64,000 nt of DNA from Rhodospirillaceae bacterium (GTDB lineage Bacteria; Pseudomonadota; Alphaproteobacteria; Bin65): contig JAPPLJ010000030.1 in assembly GCA_028819475.1 (NCBI GenBank), positions 405,358 to 469,357 on the forward strand, in the 5' to 3' direction. Below are positions 1-9,074 of this stretch, one piece after another. Under the pieces are notes generated by a model that was not told the DNA's origin, searched no databases, and saw only the letters and a list, made by a program, of their open reading frames with translations. How positions within the stretch are numbered: the first letter of the stretch is position 1; each line of letters starts with the position of its first letter. The position numbers and the translations under genes are program-made.

Positions 1-986
1 CACGGCTGGGAACCGGCAGCCCCAATTTCTGCTTTGCCGGCCATACGGACGTCGTGCCGGAGGGCGATCCGGCCGACTGGACCCACGATCCCTTTGCCGG
101 TGTCGTCGCTGACGGCATCCTGCACGGCCGCGGCGCGTCCGACATGAAGGGGGCGATCGCCGCCTTCGTCTCCGCCATCTCGGGATTCCTGGACGGCCGC
201 GGCGGCGAATTCGGCGGTTCGATCAGCCTGCTCATCACGGGCGACGAGGAAGGCGACGCGGTCAACGGCACCCGGAAGGTGCTGGAATGGCTCGACGAAA
301 AAGGCGAGCGGCTCGACATGTGCCTCGTCGGCGAGCCGACCAATCCGGAAGCCCTGGGCGACATGATCAAGATCGGCCGGCGCGGCAGCCTGACCGGCCA
401 GGTAACGGTCCACGGAATCCAGGGACACACGGCCTATCCGCATCTTGCCGACAATCCCGTGCACCGGCTGGTGAGAATGCTCGGCGCGATCACCGATACG
501 AAGATCGACGACGGCACCGAGCATTTCCAGGCGACCACCCTGCAGGTCTCGACCGTCGACGTCGGCAATCCCGCCGCCAACGTCATCCCGGCGCGGGCGA
601 GTGCAACCTTCAACGCGCGGTTCAACGATCTGTGGTCCGGCGAAAGCCTCGAAACCTGGGTACGCGAGCGGTTCGACTCCGCCCTCGGCAACGGCGGCGC
701 CTATGACCTGTCCATCCGCGTCTCCGGCGAATCTTTCCTGTGCCCGCCGGGGCCGTTGTCCGACGCCATCGCCGACGCGACCGCCGCCGAACTCGGCCGG
801 CGCCCGGAGCTGAGCACGACCGGCGGCACCTCGGATGCCCGTTTCATCCATCGCTACTGCTCCGTCGCCGAATTCGGCGCGATCGGCAAGACCATGCACA
901 AGGTCGACGAGCAGGTGCCCGTTGCCGACCTGGAAGCGCTGGCGCGGATCTACCGGCGCGTGCTGGACAGGATTTTCCCGGCGTAG
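1..986 (+). CDS. dapE: Succinyl-diaminopimelate desuccinylase, 5'-truncated by the window edge
   Basis: Hydrolyses N-succinyl-LL-2,6-diaminopimelate to succinate and LL-diaminopimelate in cytoplasmic lysine and peptidoglycan precursor synthesis. The reading frame is open from base 3, giving about 327 visible residues of a family protein of about 375, so only the N-terminus is missing. Visible M20-family metal-site motifs are HTDVVP near the left edge, GRGASDMKG, the paired acidic residues in TGDEEGD, and a C-terminal TSDARFIH segment. The GTG at 54 lies inside the HTDVVP motif and is not the start. The gene ends 69 bases before tupB, on the same strand. The assignment to DapE rather than another M20 amidohydrolase rests on these motifs. 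Confidence 0.93.
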   Translation, partial: RLGTGSPNFCFAGHTDVVPEGDPADWTHDPFAGVVADGILHGRGASDMKGAIAAFVSAISGFLDGRGGEFGGSISLLITGDEEGDAVNGTRKVLEWLDEKGERLDMCLVGEPTNPEALGDMIKIGRRGSLTGQVTVHGIQGHTAYPHLADNPVHRLVRMLGAITDTKIDDGTEHFQATTLQVSTVDVGNPAANVIPARASATFNARFNDLWSGESLETWVRERFDSALGNGGAYDLSIRVSGESFLCPPGPLSDAIADATAAELGRRPELSTTGGTSDARFIHRYCSVAEFGAIGKTMHKVDEQVPVADLEALARIYRRVLDRIFPA

Positions 987-1055
987 CCGGGTGCTCCGGA
1001 ACGCGGGCGGATTGGCCACTGTCCGCGGCCGGGAAAACGCGCAACATTCTCCGCC

Positions 1056-1778
1056 ATGTCCGATCTGACCGAAGGTTTTGCCGCGGCATTCCGGCTGTTG
1101 TTCGGCTTCGACGCCGACCTGTGGGAGATCATCGTCCTGTCGCTGGAGGTGAACCTGGCGGCGGTCGTCCTGTCCTGCCTGATCGGCCTGCCGCTGGGCG
1201 GCGCGCTGGCCGTCTACCGGTTCCGCGGACGCCGGGCGGTCATCGTTCTGGTCAATGCGCTGATGGGCCTGCCGCCGGTCGTCGTCGGCCTGATGGTCTA
1301 TCTCATCCTGTCGCGCAGCGGGCCTCTGGGCAGCCTGAACATCCTCTTCACGCCCGGCGCCATGGTGATCGCCCAGGCCATCCTCGTCACGCCCATCGTC
1401 ACCGCGCTCACCCGCCAGATCATCGAAACCCTGTGGCACGAGTATCGCGAGCAGCTGACGTCGCTGGGCAGCAGCCGGCGGCGCGCCATCCCGACCCTGT
1501 TGTGGGACGGGCGGACCGCCGTTCTGACGGCGATCCTCGCCGGCTTCGGCCGGGCGGCGGCAGAGGTCGGCGCGGTCATCATCGTCGGCGGCAACATCGC
1601 CCACCACACGCGCACCATGACGACGGCGATCGCCCTCGAAACCGGGCGGGGCAACCTGGCCCTGGCGCTGGGCCTCGGCATCGTGCTTGTGACGCTGGCG
1701 ATCGTGCTGAACGCTGCGGCGTGGATGGTGCGCGAACGCAGCACGCCGGAAGCGGCGCTGGTCGCCGCGAGCCGGTAG
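1056..1778 (+). CDS. tupB: Tungstate ABC transporter, permease subunit (TupB-like)
   Basis: 240-residue integral membrane permease that would form the channel of a high-affinity oxyanion importer with the next two genes. It has several hydrophobic helices (about residues 25-55, 65-90, 100-120, 165-185 and 200-230) and the cytoplasmic coupling loop of MetI-like permeases, seen around the EYREQLTSLGSSRR and FGRAAAEVGAV segments. The order permease, ATPase, binding protein matches TupB-TupC-TupA, and the binding protein carries a TupA-type motif. Tungstate specificity is inferred from that partner; molybdate or vanadate cannot be excluded. Confidence 0.85.
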   Translation: MSDLTEGFAAAFRLLFGFDADLWEIIVLSLEVNLAAVVLSCLIGLPLGGALAVYRFRGRRAVIVLVNALMGLPPVVVGLMVYLILSRSGPLGSLNILFTPGAMVIAQAILVTPIVTALTRQIIETLWHEYREQLTSLGSSRRRAIPTLLWDGRTAVLTAILAGFGRAAAEVGAVIIVGGNIAHHTRTMTTAIALETGRGNLALALGLGIVLVTLAIVLNAAAWMVRERSTPEAALVAASR

Positions 1779-1787
1779 GACCGCCCG

Positions 1788-2510
1788 ATGGAAGCCCCGA
1801 GCATCCTGCCGCTGGCGCTGGAGACTATTTCGCTTCGCCACGAAGGGCAGCAAATCCTCGACCGCATCAACATGCTGGTCGCGCGGCGCCGGACGACCGT
1901 CGTCCTGGGACCGAACGGCGCCGGCAAGAGCATGCTGCTCAAGGTCGCCCACGGCCTGATCGCGCCGGACAGCGGCGCGGTTCGCTGGTCCGGCCTGTCC
2001 GGCGCGGCGGCGCATGCGCGCCAGGCTATGGTGTTTCAGAAGCCGGTTCTGCTGAACCGATCTGTGCTGGCCAACATCGTGCACGCGGTCCGCCTGCAGG
2101 GCGTCGCGCGGGCCGTGGCGGTCCACCGGGCGCATACGGCGCTGGACCATGTCGGCCTGGGCGACATGGCGGTGCGGCCGGCGCGCAGCCTGTCGGGCGG
2201 CGAGCAGCAGCGCCTCTCCTTCGCCCGGGCCTGGGCGCGCGATCCGGAAGTCCTGTTCCTCGACGAACCGACGGCGAGCCTGGACCCGGCGGCGAGCTGG
2301 AGCATCGAGCAGATCATCGTCGACCTGCGCCGCGAGGGCCGGACGGCAATCCTGTCGACCCACGACCTCGCCATGGCCCGGCGGCTGGCCGACGATCTGG
2401 TTTTCCTGCACCGCGGCCGCGCGCTGGAAGCCGGCCCGGCGACACAGCTGTTCGCGGATCCGAAGACGCCGGAACTGGCGGCATTCCTCAAAGGGGAATT
2501 GCATTGGTAA
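1788..2510 (+). CDS. tupC: Tungstate ABC transporter, ATP-binding subunit (TupC-like)
   Basis: 240-residue ABC ATPase that powers the TupB permease from the cytoplasmic face. Walker A GPNGAGKS is at residues 41-48, the signature LSGGEQQR near 134-141, and Walker B VLFLDEPT near 155-162, followed by the switch histidine in STHDLAMAR. It starts 10 bases after tupB, and its 3' end overlaps the TTG start of tupA by seven bases, so the three genes look translationally coupled. There is no extra C-terminal regulatory domain of the ModC/MOP type, which fits a Tup-type rather than a Mod-type transporter. Confidence 0.87.
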   Translation: MEAPSILPLALETISLRHEGQQILDRINMLVARRRTTVVLGPNGAGKSMLLKVAHGLIAPDSGAVRWSGLSGAAAHARQAMVFQKPVLLNRSVLANIVHAVRLQGVARAVAVHRAHTALDHVGLGDMAVRPARSLSGGEQQRLSFARAWARDPEVLFLDEPTASLDPAASWSIEQIIVDLRREGRTAILSTHDLAMARRLADDLVFLHRGRALEAGPATQLFADPKTPELAAFLKGELHW

Positions 2511-3322
2511 GGGCGATCGGCGCGGTCTTTCTCGCCGCGGCTATGACGGCCTCCGCCCCCGCGCTGGCCGAAACTATTCGGGTCGCTTCGACGACCTCGA
2601 CCGAGGCCTCCGGCTTCTTCGATTATCTCCTGCCCAGATTTACCGCGGCGACCGGCATCAGGGTCCGCGTGATCGCCGTGGGCACCGGTCAGGCGATCCG
2701 GCTGGCCCGGCGCGGCGACGCCGACGTTCTCCTGGTACACCACCGGCCTTCCGAAGAGGCGTTCGTGCGGGCAGGCTACGGCCTGCGCCGCCATTCCTTG
2801 ATGTACAACGATTTCGTCATCGTCGGGCCGGCGTCCGACCCGGCGGGAGTCCGCGGCGCGACCGACGCGGTCGCGGCATTCAGAAAAATCCACGGCGCCC
2901 GCGCGGTGTTCCTGTCCCGGGGCGACGACAGCGGCACCCACCGGCGCGAGCGCAGCATGTGGCGCGCGTCCGGGATCGCCGCGTCCGAGCGCGCCGGCTG
3001 GTACCGGGAAATCGGCGCCGGCATGGGCCGGACCCTGAACACCGCAGCGGCGATGCCGGCCTATACCCTGGTCGACCGCGGCACCTGGCTGTCGTTCGGA
3101 AACCGCGGGCCGCTGCGGCTTCTGGTGGAGGGCGACCGGCGCCTGCGTAATCCATACGGCGTGATTGCGGTCAGTCCGAAGAAGCATCCGCACGTCAGGG
3201 CGAAGGCGGCCGGGCGCTTCGTAGCCTGGCTGGTCTCTACGGCCGGGCAGCGCGCCATCGGCAATTTCCGAATCGGGGACGAGGTGCTCTTCCACCCGGT
3301 ATCGCCAAAATCCGGCGGATAG
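2504..3322 (+). CDS. tupA: Periplasmic tungstate-binding protein (TupA-like)
   Basis: 272-residue extracytoplasmic solute-binding protein that would deliver tungstate to TupBC. I place the start at the TTG at 2504: an AAGGGGAA Shine-Dalgarno lies about six bases upstream, and this start gives an immediate signal peptide (about residues 1-23, cleaved after ALA). The mature protein begins with a TTSTEASGFFDYLLP segment, the family's TTST-x-x-SG oxyanion-binding motif. It also contains GTGQAIRLARRGDADVLLVH. The frame is open far upstream, but only as an alternative reading of tupBC. The start overlaps the tupC stop. Confidence 0.88.
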   Translation: MVRAIGAVFLAAAMTASAPALAETIRVASTTSTEASGFFDYLLPRFTAATGIRVRVIAVGTGQAIRLARRGDADVLLVHHRPSEEAFVRAGYGLRRHSLMYNDFVIVGPASDPAGVRGATDAVAAFRKIHGARAVFLSRGDDSGTHRRERSMWRASGIAASERAGWYREIGAGMGRTLNTAAAMPAYTLVDRGTWLSFGNRGPLRLLVEGDRRLRNPYGVIAVSPKKHPHVRAKAAGRFVAWLVSTAGQRAIGNFRIGDEVLFHPVSPKSGG

Positions 3323-3373
3323 GCGCGGTTCTGCATCATCGACAGGTGCAACCGAAGCACCTACACCCGCTGC

Positions 3374-3943
3374 ATGGACATTTGGGAAGAGGGCAGACGG
3401 TCGGTACGCGGATCGATCCGCGTGATGAGGCTCGACACCGACGGGCTGACGGCCTTCAACCTCACGCTGGAGGGCTGCTGGCGCTCGTTCTACGCCGCTC
3501 TATTCCTGCTGCCACTGTATTTCCTCTACCTGCTGAACCTTCCTGTGCCCAAAGGCGTGAGCGTCGGCCGTTTCTGGCTGATTGAGGCGATCAACTACCC
3601 GCTGATCTGGACGCTCTGGCCGCTGATGGCCTTCTATGTCTGCCGCGGCGCCGGCGTTCCGGACAGGTACACGACCTACATCACCGTCCACAACTGGTCG
3701 CAGGTCCTGCTTCTGGGCGGCCAGTTGCTCATAATCCTGCTGGCTTTTGCGGTCGATCCTGCGGGGCCGGGCGGCAGCCTGCTGTTCCTGACCTGGCTCG
3801 CAGTGCTGACGGCGGAAACCCTGATCGTCCGCGCCACGCTCGGCGTGCCGTGGCCTCAGGCCGTCATGATCGAGGGGCTCGCTTTCGTGGTCGCCCTGCT
3901 GCTCGGCGCCGCCAAGCAATACGTCATGACCGGGGGCGGCTAA
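3374..3943 (+). CDS. Hypothetical multi-pass membrane protein
   Basis: 189 residues with about five hydrophobic segments (roughly 35-55, 70-90, 110-130, 135-155 and 165-180) and a charged N-terminus. I do not recognise the family. No clear Shine-Dalgarno precedes the ATG at 3374; in-frame GTG at 3422 and ATG at 3425 are alternative starts that would remove about 17 residues and give a product beginning near the LDTDGLTAFN segment. It follows tupA by 51 bases on the same strand, but nothing in it suggests a role in oxyanion uptake. It converges with the aspartic-protease gene, with a gap of 23 bases. Confidence 0.7.
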   Translation: MDIWEEGRRSVRGSIRVMRLDTDGLTAFNLTLEGCWRSFYAALFLLPLYFLYLLNLPVPKGVSVGRFWLIEAINYPLIWTLWPLMAFYVCRGAGVPDRYTTYITVHNWSQVLLLGGQLLIILLAFAVDPAGPGGSLLFLTWLAVLTAETLIVRATLGVPWPQAVMIEGLAFVVALLLGAAKQYVMTGGG

Positions 3944-3966
3944 TTCTGCAGGTCCCGCTCAACCGG

Positions 3967-4731
3967 CTACCATCGCAGGGTCAGCCTGTCGCCGCTGATC
4001 TCGAACGACCGGAACCGCCGGAGAACTGTCACGCCCAGCAACGATATCTGCCCCTGCCGCAGAACCAGTGCCCGCTGGTTGCGGAAAGTCAGCCCGCCGA
4101 CCTGGATCGAGTCCAGGACAGCGTGAGCCGCCAGAGCGGCGCCGTCGGCGGTTTGTACCGGTACGGTATAGCGAAGGCGGCCAACATCGAGTCCGGCCGC
4201 GACGGCGTCGGCCGGCGAGAGGGCCACGCCGGTGGCGCCGGTGTCGACCAGCATCCGCGCCGGCCGGCCGTTCAGGAACACGTCCAGGAAGAAGGCGCCG
4301 CTGCCGGAGGCGCGCACGGTCAGGCTGCGCTCGCCGTAGACCGCCGTACCGGGCGAAAGTTCCCCGGCAACCCGCTGCCAGACCATCGTAAGCTCGTGGC
4401 GGTAGGCATAACCGGCGACCGCGACGAGGCCAATGGCGCTCCAGGCCAGAATGGATTTCAGGATACCGCCGATCCTGTGGCGCCCCCGCATCATCAGGCC
4501 GCCGCCCAGGAAGATCAGAAGCGCGATCAGAAGGCCGGCGTAGAGGCCGTCTTCGGCCGAATCGAACACGCCGAAGGCTTCGCCGAGCAGCCATCCGGCA
4601 GCGGCCAGGCCGCCGAGGATCGCAGCGACGATGAGGAAAGCCGGCAGAAGGTCGCGGACCGTGTCGCCGCTTGCCGAGCCGCGGCCGCGCCGGCGATCGT
4701 CGTTGCCGCCGAAGCCCCAGGGATCCTCCAT
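3967..4731 (-). CDS. Membrane-anchored retropepsin-like aspartic protease
   Basis: 254 residues. The N-terminal third is hydrophobic (about residues 25-110, three or so membrane segments). The C-terminal domain carries the single catalytic motif MLVDTGATGVAL near residue 137 of the clan AA, retropepsin-like family (TIGR02281 type), and would face the periplasm. It lies 36 bases downstream of tldD on the same strand, so the two may be co-transcribed. Family membership is clear from the DTGA motif and the segment around LTFRNQRALVL. The substrate is unknown, and as in retropepsins it would need to dimerise to form an active site. Confidence 0.78.
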   Translation of the reverse strand: MEDPWGFGGNDDRRRGRGSASGDTVRDLLPAFLIVAAILGGLAAAGWLLGEAFGVFDSAEDGLYAGLLIALLIFLGGGLMMRGRHRIGGILKSILAWSAIGLVAVAGYAYRHELTMVWQRVAGELSPGTAVYGERSLTVRASGSGAFFLDVFLNGRPARMLVDTGATGVALSPADAVAAGLDVGRLRYTVPVQTADGAALAAHAVLDSIQVGGLTFRNQRALVLRQGQISLLGVTVLRRFRSFEISGDRLTLRW

Positions 4732-4767
4732 ACCGGTTCGCCTGTCGCGGTGCGCTTCGCCCGCCCG

Positions 4768-6204
4768 TTACACCGCTTCGGTGCCGCCGACCGTGATCGC
4801 GTCGACCCGGACGGTCGGCTGGCCGACCCCGACCGGAACGCCCTGCCCGTTCTTGCCGCAGGTTCCGATCCCGTGGTCGAGCTCGAGATCGTGGCCGATC
4901 ATCGAAACCCGGTTCATCACCTCCGGCCCGTTGCCGATCAGCGTCGCGCCCTTGACCGGGGCGCCGACCTTGCCGCCCTCGATCTTGTAGGCTTCGGTGC
5001 AGCTGAAGGTGAACTTGCCGCTGGTGATATCGACCTGCCCGCCGCCGAAGTGGACGCAGTAGAGCCCCTTGTCGACCGATTTCAGGATGTCTTCCGGCGC
5101 CTCTCCGCCGGCCAGCATGAAGGTGTTGGTCATTCGTGGCATCGGGTGATGGGCATAGCTTTCGCGCCGGCCGTTGCCCGTCGGCGCAACGCCCATGAGC
5201 CGGGCGTTCAGCCGGTCCTGCATATAGCCCTTGAGAATGCCGTCTTCGATCAGCACGGTGCGGCCGGTCGGCGTACCCTCGTCGTCGATGGTAAGCGAGC
5301 CGCGCCGGTCGGCCATCGTGCCGTCGTCGACCACCGTCACGCCGCTGGCTGCGACCTGCTCGCCGATCCGGCCGGAAAAAGTCGAGGTCCGCTTGCGGTT
5401 GAAATCGCCTTCCAGGCCGTGGCCCACTGCCTCGTGCAGCAGCACCCCGGTCCAGCCCGGTCCGAGAACGACCGGCATCTCGCCCGCCGGCGCCGGCACC
5501 GATTCCAAATTGACCAGTGCCTGGCGCAGCGCCTCGTCGACCTGGCCCCGCCAGTTCGCCGGCTCGAACCAGCCGTCGTAGGCCGCGCGCCCGCCCGCCC
5601 CGTCGTAGCCGGCTTCCATGCGGCCGTCCTGCTCCACGACGACCGAAACGTTGAGGCGCACCAGCGGCCGGATATCCGCCGCGCGACGGCCGTCGCCGCG
5701 TACGATCAGCACGGCCTGCCATTCGCCGAGCAGCGAGGCCGAAACCTGGCGGATTCGCCCGTCTTTGGAGCGGGCGTATTCGTCGATCTCCTCGAGCAGC
5801 TTCACCTTGCGCTCGAACGGCATCTCCCGGAGCGGGTTGACCGGTGCGTAGAGCGCCCGGTTCGTGCCCCGCGGGCCATCGGCCTGCGCGCCGCTGTGGC
5901 CGGCGAGAACCGCCCGCACCGTTGTCGATGCCCGCGCGATGGCGTCTTCGGAGAGTTCGGAGGCGTGGGCATAGCCGGTCGCCTCGCCGGCGAGCGCGCG
6001 CAGGCCGAAACCCTGGCTCTCGTCGAAGGTCGCGCTCTTCAGCCGGCCGTCGTCGAATACCAGGCTTTCCGACTGGGTGTATTCCAGGAACAGTTCGCCG
6101 TCGTCGGCGCCGTGCAACGCGTCGCCGACGAGGCGGTCCACCCGCGCACGGTCCATGCCGGTGCGGTCGAAAAACAGGCTGTCTGCCGTTGCGATGTCGC
6201 TCAT
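4768..6204 (-). CDS. tldD: Metalloprotease TldD
   Basis: 478 residues, close to the usual length of about 480. TldD acts with TldE (PmbA) as a cytoplasmic Zn protease that degrades unfolded peptides and matures some ribosomal peptides. The zinc motif HEAVGHGLEGDF is near residue 254; family segments GLRALAGEATGYAHASELSED and GKNGQGVPVGVGQPT are also present. I chose the ATG at 6204, which gives the standard N-terminus MSDIATADSLFF. The same frame continues another 2 kb upstream but is only antisense to rpmI-rplT-pheS. No tldE partner is in the window. Confidence 0.94.
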   Translation of the reverse strand: MSDIATADSLFFDRTGMDRARVDRLVGDALHGADDGELFLEYTQSESLVFDDGRLKSATFDESQGFGLRALAGEATGYAHASELSEDAIARASTTVRAVLAGHSGAQADGPRGTNRALYAPVNPLREMPFERKVKLLEEIDEYARSKDGRIRQVSASLLGEWQAVLIVRGDGRRAADIRPLVRLNVSVVVEQDGRMEAGYDGAGGRAAYDGWFEPANWRGQVDEALRQALVNLESVPAPAGEMPVVLGPGWTGVLLHEAVGHGLEGDFNRKRTSTFSGRIGEQVAASGVTVVDDGTMADRRGSLTIDDEGTPTGRTVLIEDGILKGYMQDRLNARLMGVAPTGNGRRESYAHHPMPRMTNTFMLAGGEAPEDILKSVDKGLYCVHFGGGQVDITSGKFTFSCTEAYKIEGGKVGAPVKGATLIGNGPEVMNRVSMIGHDLELDHGIGTCGKNGQGVPVGVGQPTVRVDAITVGGTEAV

Positions 6205-6360
6205 GGAATTTCCCGTCGAACAAGGTCCACTGCAAGAATGGCGATCGGGAGGCACAGGGTAAAGGGGCCGCGCCGGAAATTTACCCCGGGCGACCGCGGC
6301 GCGCCGGCTTTTTCCGGGTGAAGCCGGCATCCGCCGCGACAAATCCCGCGGTTCCGCCGC
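6205..6360. other. Divergent spacer, tldD side, with one hairpin
   Basis: Together with the rpmI promoter and leader this forms a 350-base gap without coding capacity between tldD and rpmI. The tldD promoter should lie here but I cannot place it convincingly. An eight-base perfect inverted repeat (GCCGGCTT at 6303-6310, AAGCCGGC at 6321-6328) could form a hairpin in either direction. Nothing else stands out. Confidence 0.4.
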
Positions 6361-6389
6361 TTGCCGGCCCGCAGGGGGCTGGCTATATA
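6361..6389 (+). promoter_or_regulatory. Probable sigma-70-type promoter of rpmI-rplT-pheS
   Basis: TTGCCG (6361-6366), a 17-base spacer, and TATATA (6384-6389). Four of six bases match the consensus in each box and the spacing is ideal. Transcription would begin near 6396 and leave an untranslated leader of about 160 bases before rpmI. It is the only well-formed promoter I see in this gap. Confidence 0.55.
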
Positions 6390-6394
6390 GCGCG

Positions 6395-6490
6395 CTCTGC
6401 ATCGCATTGCAGAGGGCAGCGCTGCGGCCTCCGGGTTTGCGGCGTTTTGCTGTGGCGGCCGGGCTCGGAAAGGGCATGCCTCGGGCCGCC
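6395..6490 (+). promoter_or_regulatory. Structured 5' leader of the ribosomal protein operon
   Basis: The predicted transcript starts with a seven-base perfect hairpin (CTCTGCA at 6395-6401, TGCAGAG at 6408-6414) and holds a second stem (GGCGGCC at 6454-6460, GGCCGCC at 6484-6490). In other bacteria rpmI-rplT is repressed by L20 binding a structured leader; these hairpins are candidates for such a site. The link to L20 is inference; the inverted repeats are seen directly. Confidence 0.35.
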
Positions 6491-6555
6491 AAACCGAACG
6501 ATCCTGCGCGGCGAAGATATCCGGCTCGGCCGCGCGCGCTCACGAGAGGACCGAA

Positions 6556-6756
6556 ATGCCCAAGCTCAAGACGAAGAGCTCCGTCAAGAAACGCTTCAAG
6601 CTGACCGGCAGCGGCAAGATCAAACGCAACTTCGCGTTCCGCAGCCACAACCTGACCAAACGAAGCACCAAGATGAAGCGGACCAACCGGGGATCGACCA
6701 TTCTCGACAAGTCGAACGAGAAGATCATCCGGCCGATGATGCCCTACGCCAGGTAA
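6556..6756 (+). CDS. rpmI: 50S ribosomal protein L35
   Basis: 66 residues, the normal length for L35, a small basic protein of the large ribosomal subunit. The N-terminus [15 protein letters not shown] and the segment [17 protein letters not shown] are characteristic. The ATG follows a GAGAGGA Shine-Dalgarno. It is first in rpmI-rplT-pheS, 48 bases before rplT. infC, which often precedes rpmI, is not here. Confidence 0.97.
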   Translation: MPKLKTKSSVKKRFKLTGSGKIKRNFAFRSHNLTKRSTKMKRTNRGSTILDKSNEKIIRPMMPYAR

Positions 6757-6804
6757 CGGCGCGGCACCGGTCCTTAATTCCTCGAGAGTCAGGAGTATCG
6801 TTTC

Positions 6805-7161
6805 ATGGCGCGAGTCACACGGGGCGTTACCAGGCACGCCCGCCACAAGAAGATCATCAAGCAGGCCAAGGGCGCGCGGGGGCGGCAGAAAAACACGTTC
6901 CGCGCGGCCAACCAGCGGGTCGAAAAGAACCTGCTGTACGCCTATCGCGACCGCAAGGTGCGCAAGCGCAGCTTCCGCAGCCTGTGGATCCAGCGCATCA
7001 ACGCCGGCGTCCGCGAACACGGCCTGACCTACAGCCAGTTCATTCACGGTCTGAACCGCGCCGGCATCGAACTGGACCGCAAGGTGCTGGCTGACATGGC
7101 CGTCCGGGACACCGAGGCCTTCAAGGCGGTTGTCGACGCGGCGCGGAACGCGCTGGAATAG
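6805..7161 (+). CDS. rplT: 50S ribosomal protein L20
   Basis: 118 residues. L20 binds 23S rRNA directly, is needed for early assembly of the 50S subunit, and in many bacteria is the translational repressor of its own operon. The N-terminal [20 protein letters not shown] basic tail and the RRINAG-like [18 protein letters not shown] segment identify it. It is preceded by a GTCAGGAG Shine-Dalgarno. The rplT-pheS spacer holds a GGCAGG/CCTGCC inverted repeat that could act in processing or attenuation. Confidence 0.97.
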   Translation: MARVTRGVTRHARHKKIIKQAKGARGRQKNTFRAANQRVEKNLLYAYRDRKVRKRSFRSLWIQRINAGVREHGLTYSQFIHGLNRAGIELDRKVLADMAVRDTEAFKAVVDAARNALE

Positions 7162-7218
7162 CCGGCAGGGCGGCGGCATCCGCGCTTCCTGCCCGCTGAT
7201 CCTCTCCGGACCGGTCCG

Positions 7219-8307
7219 ATGAGCGAGCTCGATACCCTGCGCAACGAATTGCTGGCTGCGGTGGAAGCGGCGGCCGACCTGAAGGCGCTGGACGCCACGC
7301 GGGTCGACGCGCTGGGCAAGAAAGGCCGCATCACCGGCCGGATGAAATCGCTGGGCGGTATGGACCCGGAAGCCCGCAGGGAAGCGGGCCGCGCGCTCAA
7401 CAGCCTGAAAGACGAGATTGCCGGCGCCATCGAGGCGCGCAAGGCGGCGCTGGACGACGCCGCGCTCGACGCGCGTCTTGCCGAAGAGCGGATCGACGTC
7501 TCGCTGCCCGCGCGCTCGACACCGATGGGCCGCATCCATCCGATCAGCCAGACGATCGAGGAAGTCAGTGCGATATTCGGCGACATGGGCTTCTCGGTCG
7601 TCGAGGGTCCGGACATCGAGACCGACTGGCACAACTTCACTGCGCTGAATTTCCCGGAAGGCCATCCGGCGCGGGAGATGCAGGATACCTTCTATCTGCC
7701 GCCCAAGGACGACGGCACCAAAATGGTGCTGCGCACCCACACCTCGCCGGTCCAGGTGCGGACCATGCTGGAGCAGAAGCCGCCGATCCGGATCCTGGTG
7801 CCGGGCCGGACCTACCGGAGCGACTGGGACCAGACCCACACGCCGATGTTCCACCAGTTCGAAGGGCTGGTGATCGACGAAGCGACCCATATGGGCCACC
7901 TGAAGGGCTGCCTGATCGATTTCTGCAAGGCCTATTTCGAGATCGACGACGTCAAGCTGAATTTCCGCCCGTCCTTCTTCCCCTTCACCGAACCGTCGGC
8001 CGAAGTGGACATCGCCTGCAACAAGAAGGACGGCCAGCTCCGCTTCGGCCATTTCGGCGACGGCCACGACGACTGGCTGGAAATTCTCGGCTGCGGCATG
8101 GTCCATCCGAACGTGCTGAAGAATTGCGGCGTCGACCCGGAAGTGCACCAGGGATTCGCCTTCGGCATGGGCTGCGAACGGGTCGCGATGCTGAAATACG
8201 GCATCCCGGACGGCCGCAGCTTCTTCGAGAACGACGTGCGCTGGATGGCGCATTACGGCTTCCTGCCGCTCGACGTTCCGACGCTGACCGGCGGGCTATC
8301 GCTGTAA
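7219..8307 (+). CDS. pheS: Phenylalanyl-tRNA synthetase alpha subunit
   Basis: 362 residues, the catalytic class II subunit that activates phenylalanine; it works as an alpha2-beta2 enzyme with PheT. The N-terminal coiled coil covers about residues 1-85. The catalytic core includes a motif 2 region around [13 protein letters not shown] and [12 protein letters not shown], the Phe-site segment [17 protein letters not shown], and motif 3 [18 protein letters not shown] near the C-terminus. pheT, usually the next gene, is absent: the following gene truA is on the opposite strand, so pheT must lie elsewhere. Confidence 0.97.
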   Translation: MSELDTLRNELLAAVEAAADLKALDATRVDALGKKGRITGRMKSLGGMDPEARREAGRALNSLKDEIAGAIEARKAALDDAALDARLAEERIDVSLPARSTPMGRIHPISQTIEEVSAIFGDMGFSVVEGPDIETDWHNFTALNFPEGHPAREMQDTFYLPPKDDGTKMVLRTHTSPVQVRTMLEQKPPIRILVPGRTYRSDWDQTHTPMFHQFEGLVIDEATHMGHLKGCLIDFCKAYFEIDDVKLNFRPSFFPFTEPSAEVDIACNKKDGQLRFGHFGDGHDDWLEILGCGMVHPNVLKNCGVDPEVHQGFAFGMGCERVAMLKYGIPDGRSFFENDVRWMAHYGFLPLDVPTLTGGLSL

Positions 8308-8333
8308 CGCCGCCCTCCGGCCGGCAGGCGCTC

Positions 8334-9074
8334 TCAGTACAGCACCTTTTCCAGATACAGCCCGCAGGCGGGGGCGGTGGCGCCGGCCTTCCTGCGGTCC
8401 GCGGCGCGCAGGACCGTGGCCAGCCAGGTGACGGGCTTCTTGCCTTCGCCGACAAGGATGAGCGTACCCACGATATTGCGCACCTGATGGTGCAGGAAGG
8501 ACGGCGCGCGGAGTGCAACCTCGATCTCCCCGCCGTAGCGCGATACCCGGATATCCGTGAGCGTCTTGACCGGCGATTTTGCCTGGCATTCCGCGGCGCG
8601 GAAGCTGGTGAAATCGTGATGGCCAATCAGCGGCAGCGCCGCCTCGTGCATCGCACCGGCGTCAAGCGGCCGGCCGACCTGCCACGCCTTGCCGGCGTCG
8701 AGGGTGAGCGGCGCACGCCGGTTGACGATGCGGTAGCGGTAGCGCCGCTCGACGGCGGAGAAGCGGGCGTGGAAGCCTTCATCCACCGTCTCGGCGTCGG
8801 TCACCGCAATGGGCCGGGGCTTCAGGTGGTAGTTCAGCGCCTCCTTGATCCGGAAGGGCTCGGCCTCGCGCGCGATGTCGACATGCGCGACCTGGGCCAG
8901 CGCGTGGACGCCCGAATCGGTCCGCCCGGCGGCGTAGGCGACGGCCTGCTCGCCGCAGAACTTCTCGACCGCCTCTTCGAGACATTGCTGGACCGAGAGG
9001 CCGTTCTCCTGCCGCTGCCAGCCGACGAACGGCCCGCCATCGTATTCCAGCGTCAGCTTGAAACGGCGGCTCAC
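8334..9074 (-). CDS. truA: tRNA pseudouridine(38-40) synthase TruA
   Basis: 246 residues. TruA converts uridines 38-40 in the anticodon stem-loop of many tRNAs to pseudouridine. The catalytic aspartate is in AAGRTDSGVHA (near residue 52). The N-terminus RFKLTLEYDGGPFVGWQRQ and the C-terminal FLHHQVRNIVGTL are typical. I chose the GTG at 9074: it overlaps the fmt stop (GTGA) and gives the standard N-terminus; upstream codons in this frame only extend into fmt. It is the last gene of def-fmt-truA. Confidence 0.95.
   Translation of the reverse strand: MSRRFKLTLEYDGGPFVGWQRQENGLSVQQCLEEAVEKFCGEQAVAYAAGRTDSGVHALAQVAHVDIAREAEPFRIKEALNYHLKPRPIAVTDAETVDEGFHARFSAVERRYRYRIVNRRAPLTLDAGKAWQVGRPLDAGAMHEAALPLIGHHDFTSFRAAECQAKSPVKTLTDIRVSRYGGEIEVALRAPSFLHHQVRNIVGTLILVGEGKKPVTWLATVLRAADRRKAGATAPACGLYLEKVLY

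Noticed and set aside
740..3322. 860-codon open frame across dapE, tupB, tupC and tupA
   Set aside because: Only the last part, from 2504, has protein character (TupA with signal peptide). The first 1.7 kb is an alternative frame of three clear genes and is Arg/Pro/Gly-rich, as expected for shadows in GC-rich DNA.
3850..6321. 823-codon plus-strand frame antisense to the aspartic protease and tldD
   Set aside because: Both minus-strand genes carry complete catalytic motifs. The plus-strand reading lacks any and is explained by codon bias.
4768..8253. 1161-codon frame on the minus strand through tldD and on past rpmI-rplT-pheS
   Set aside because: TldD begins at 6204. The rest is antisense to well-recognised genes and contains no family motif.
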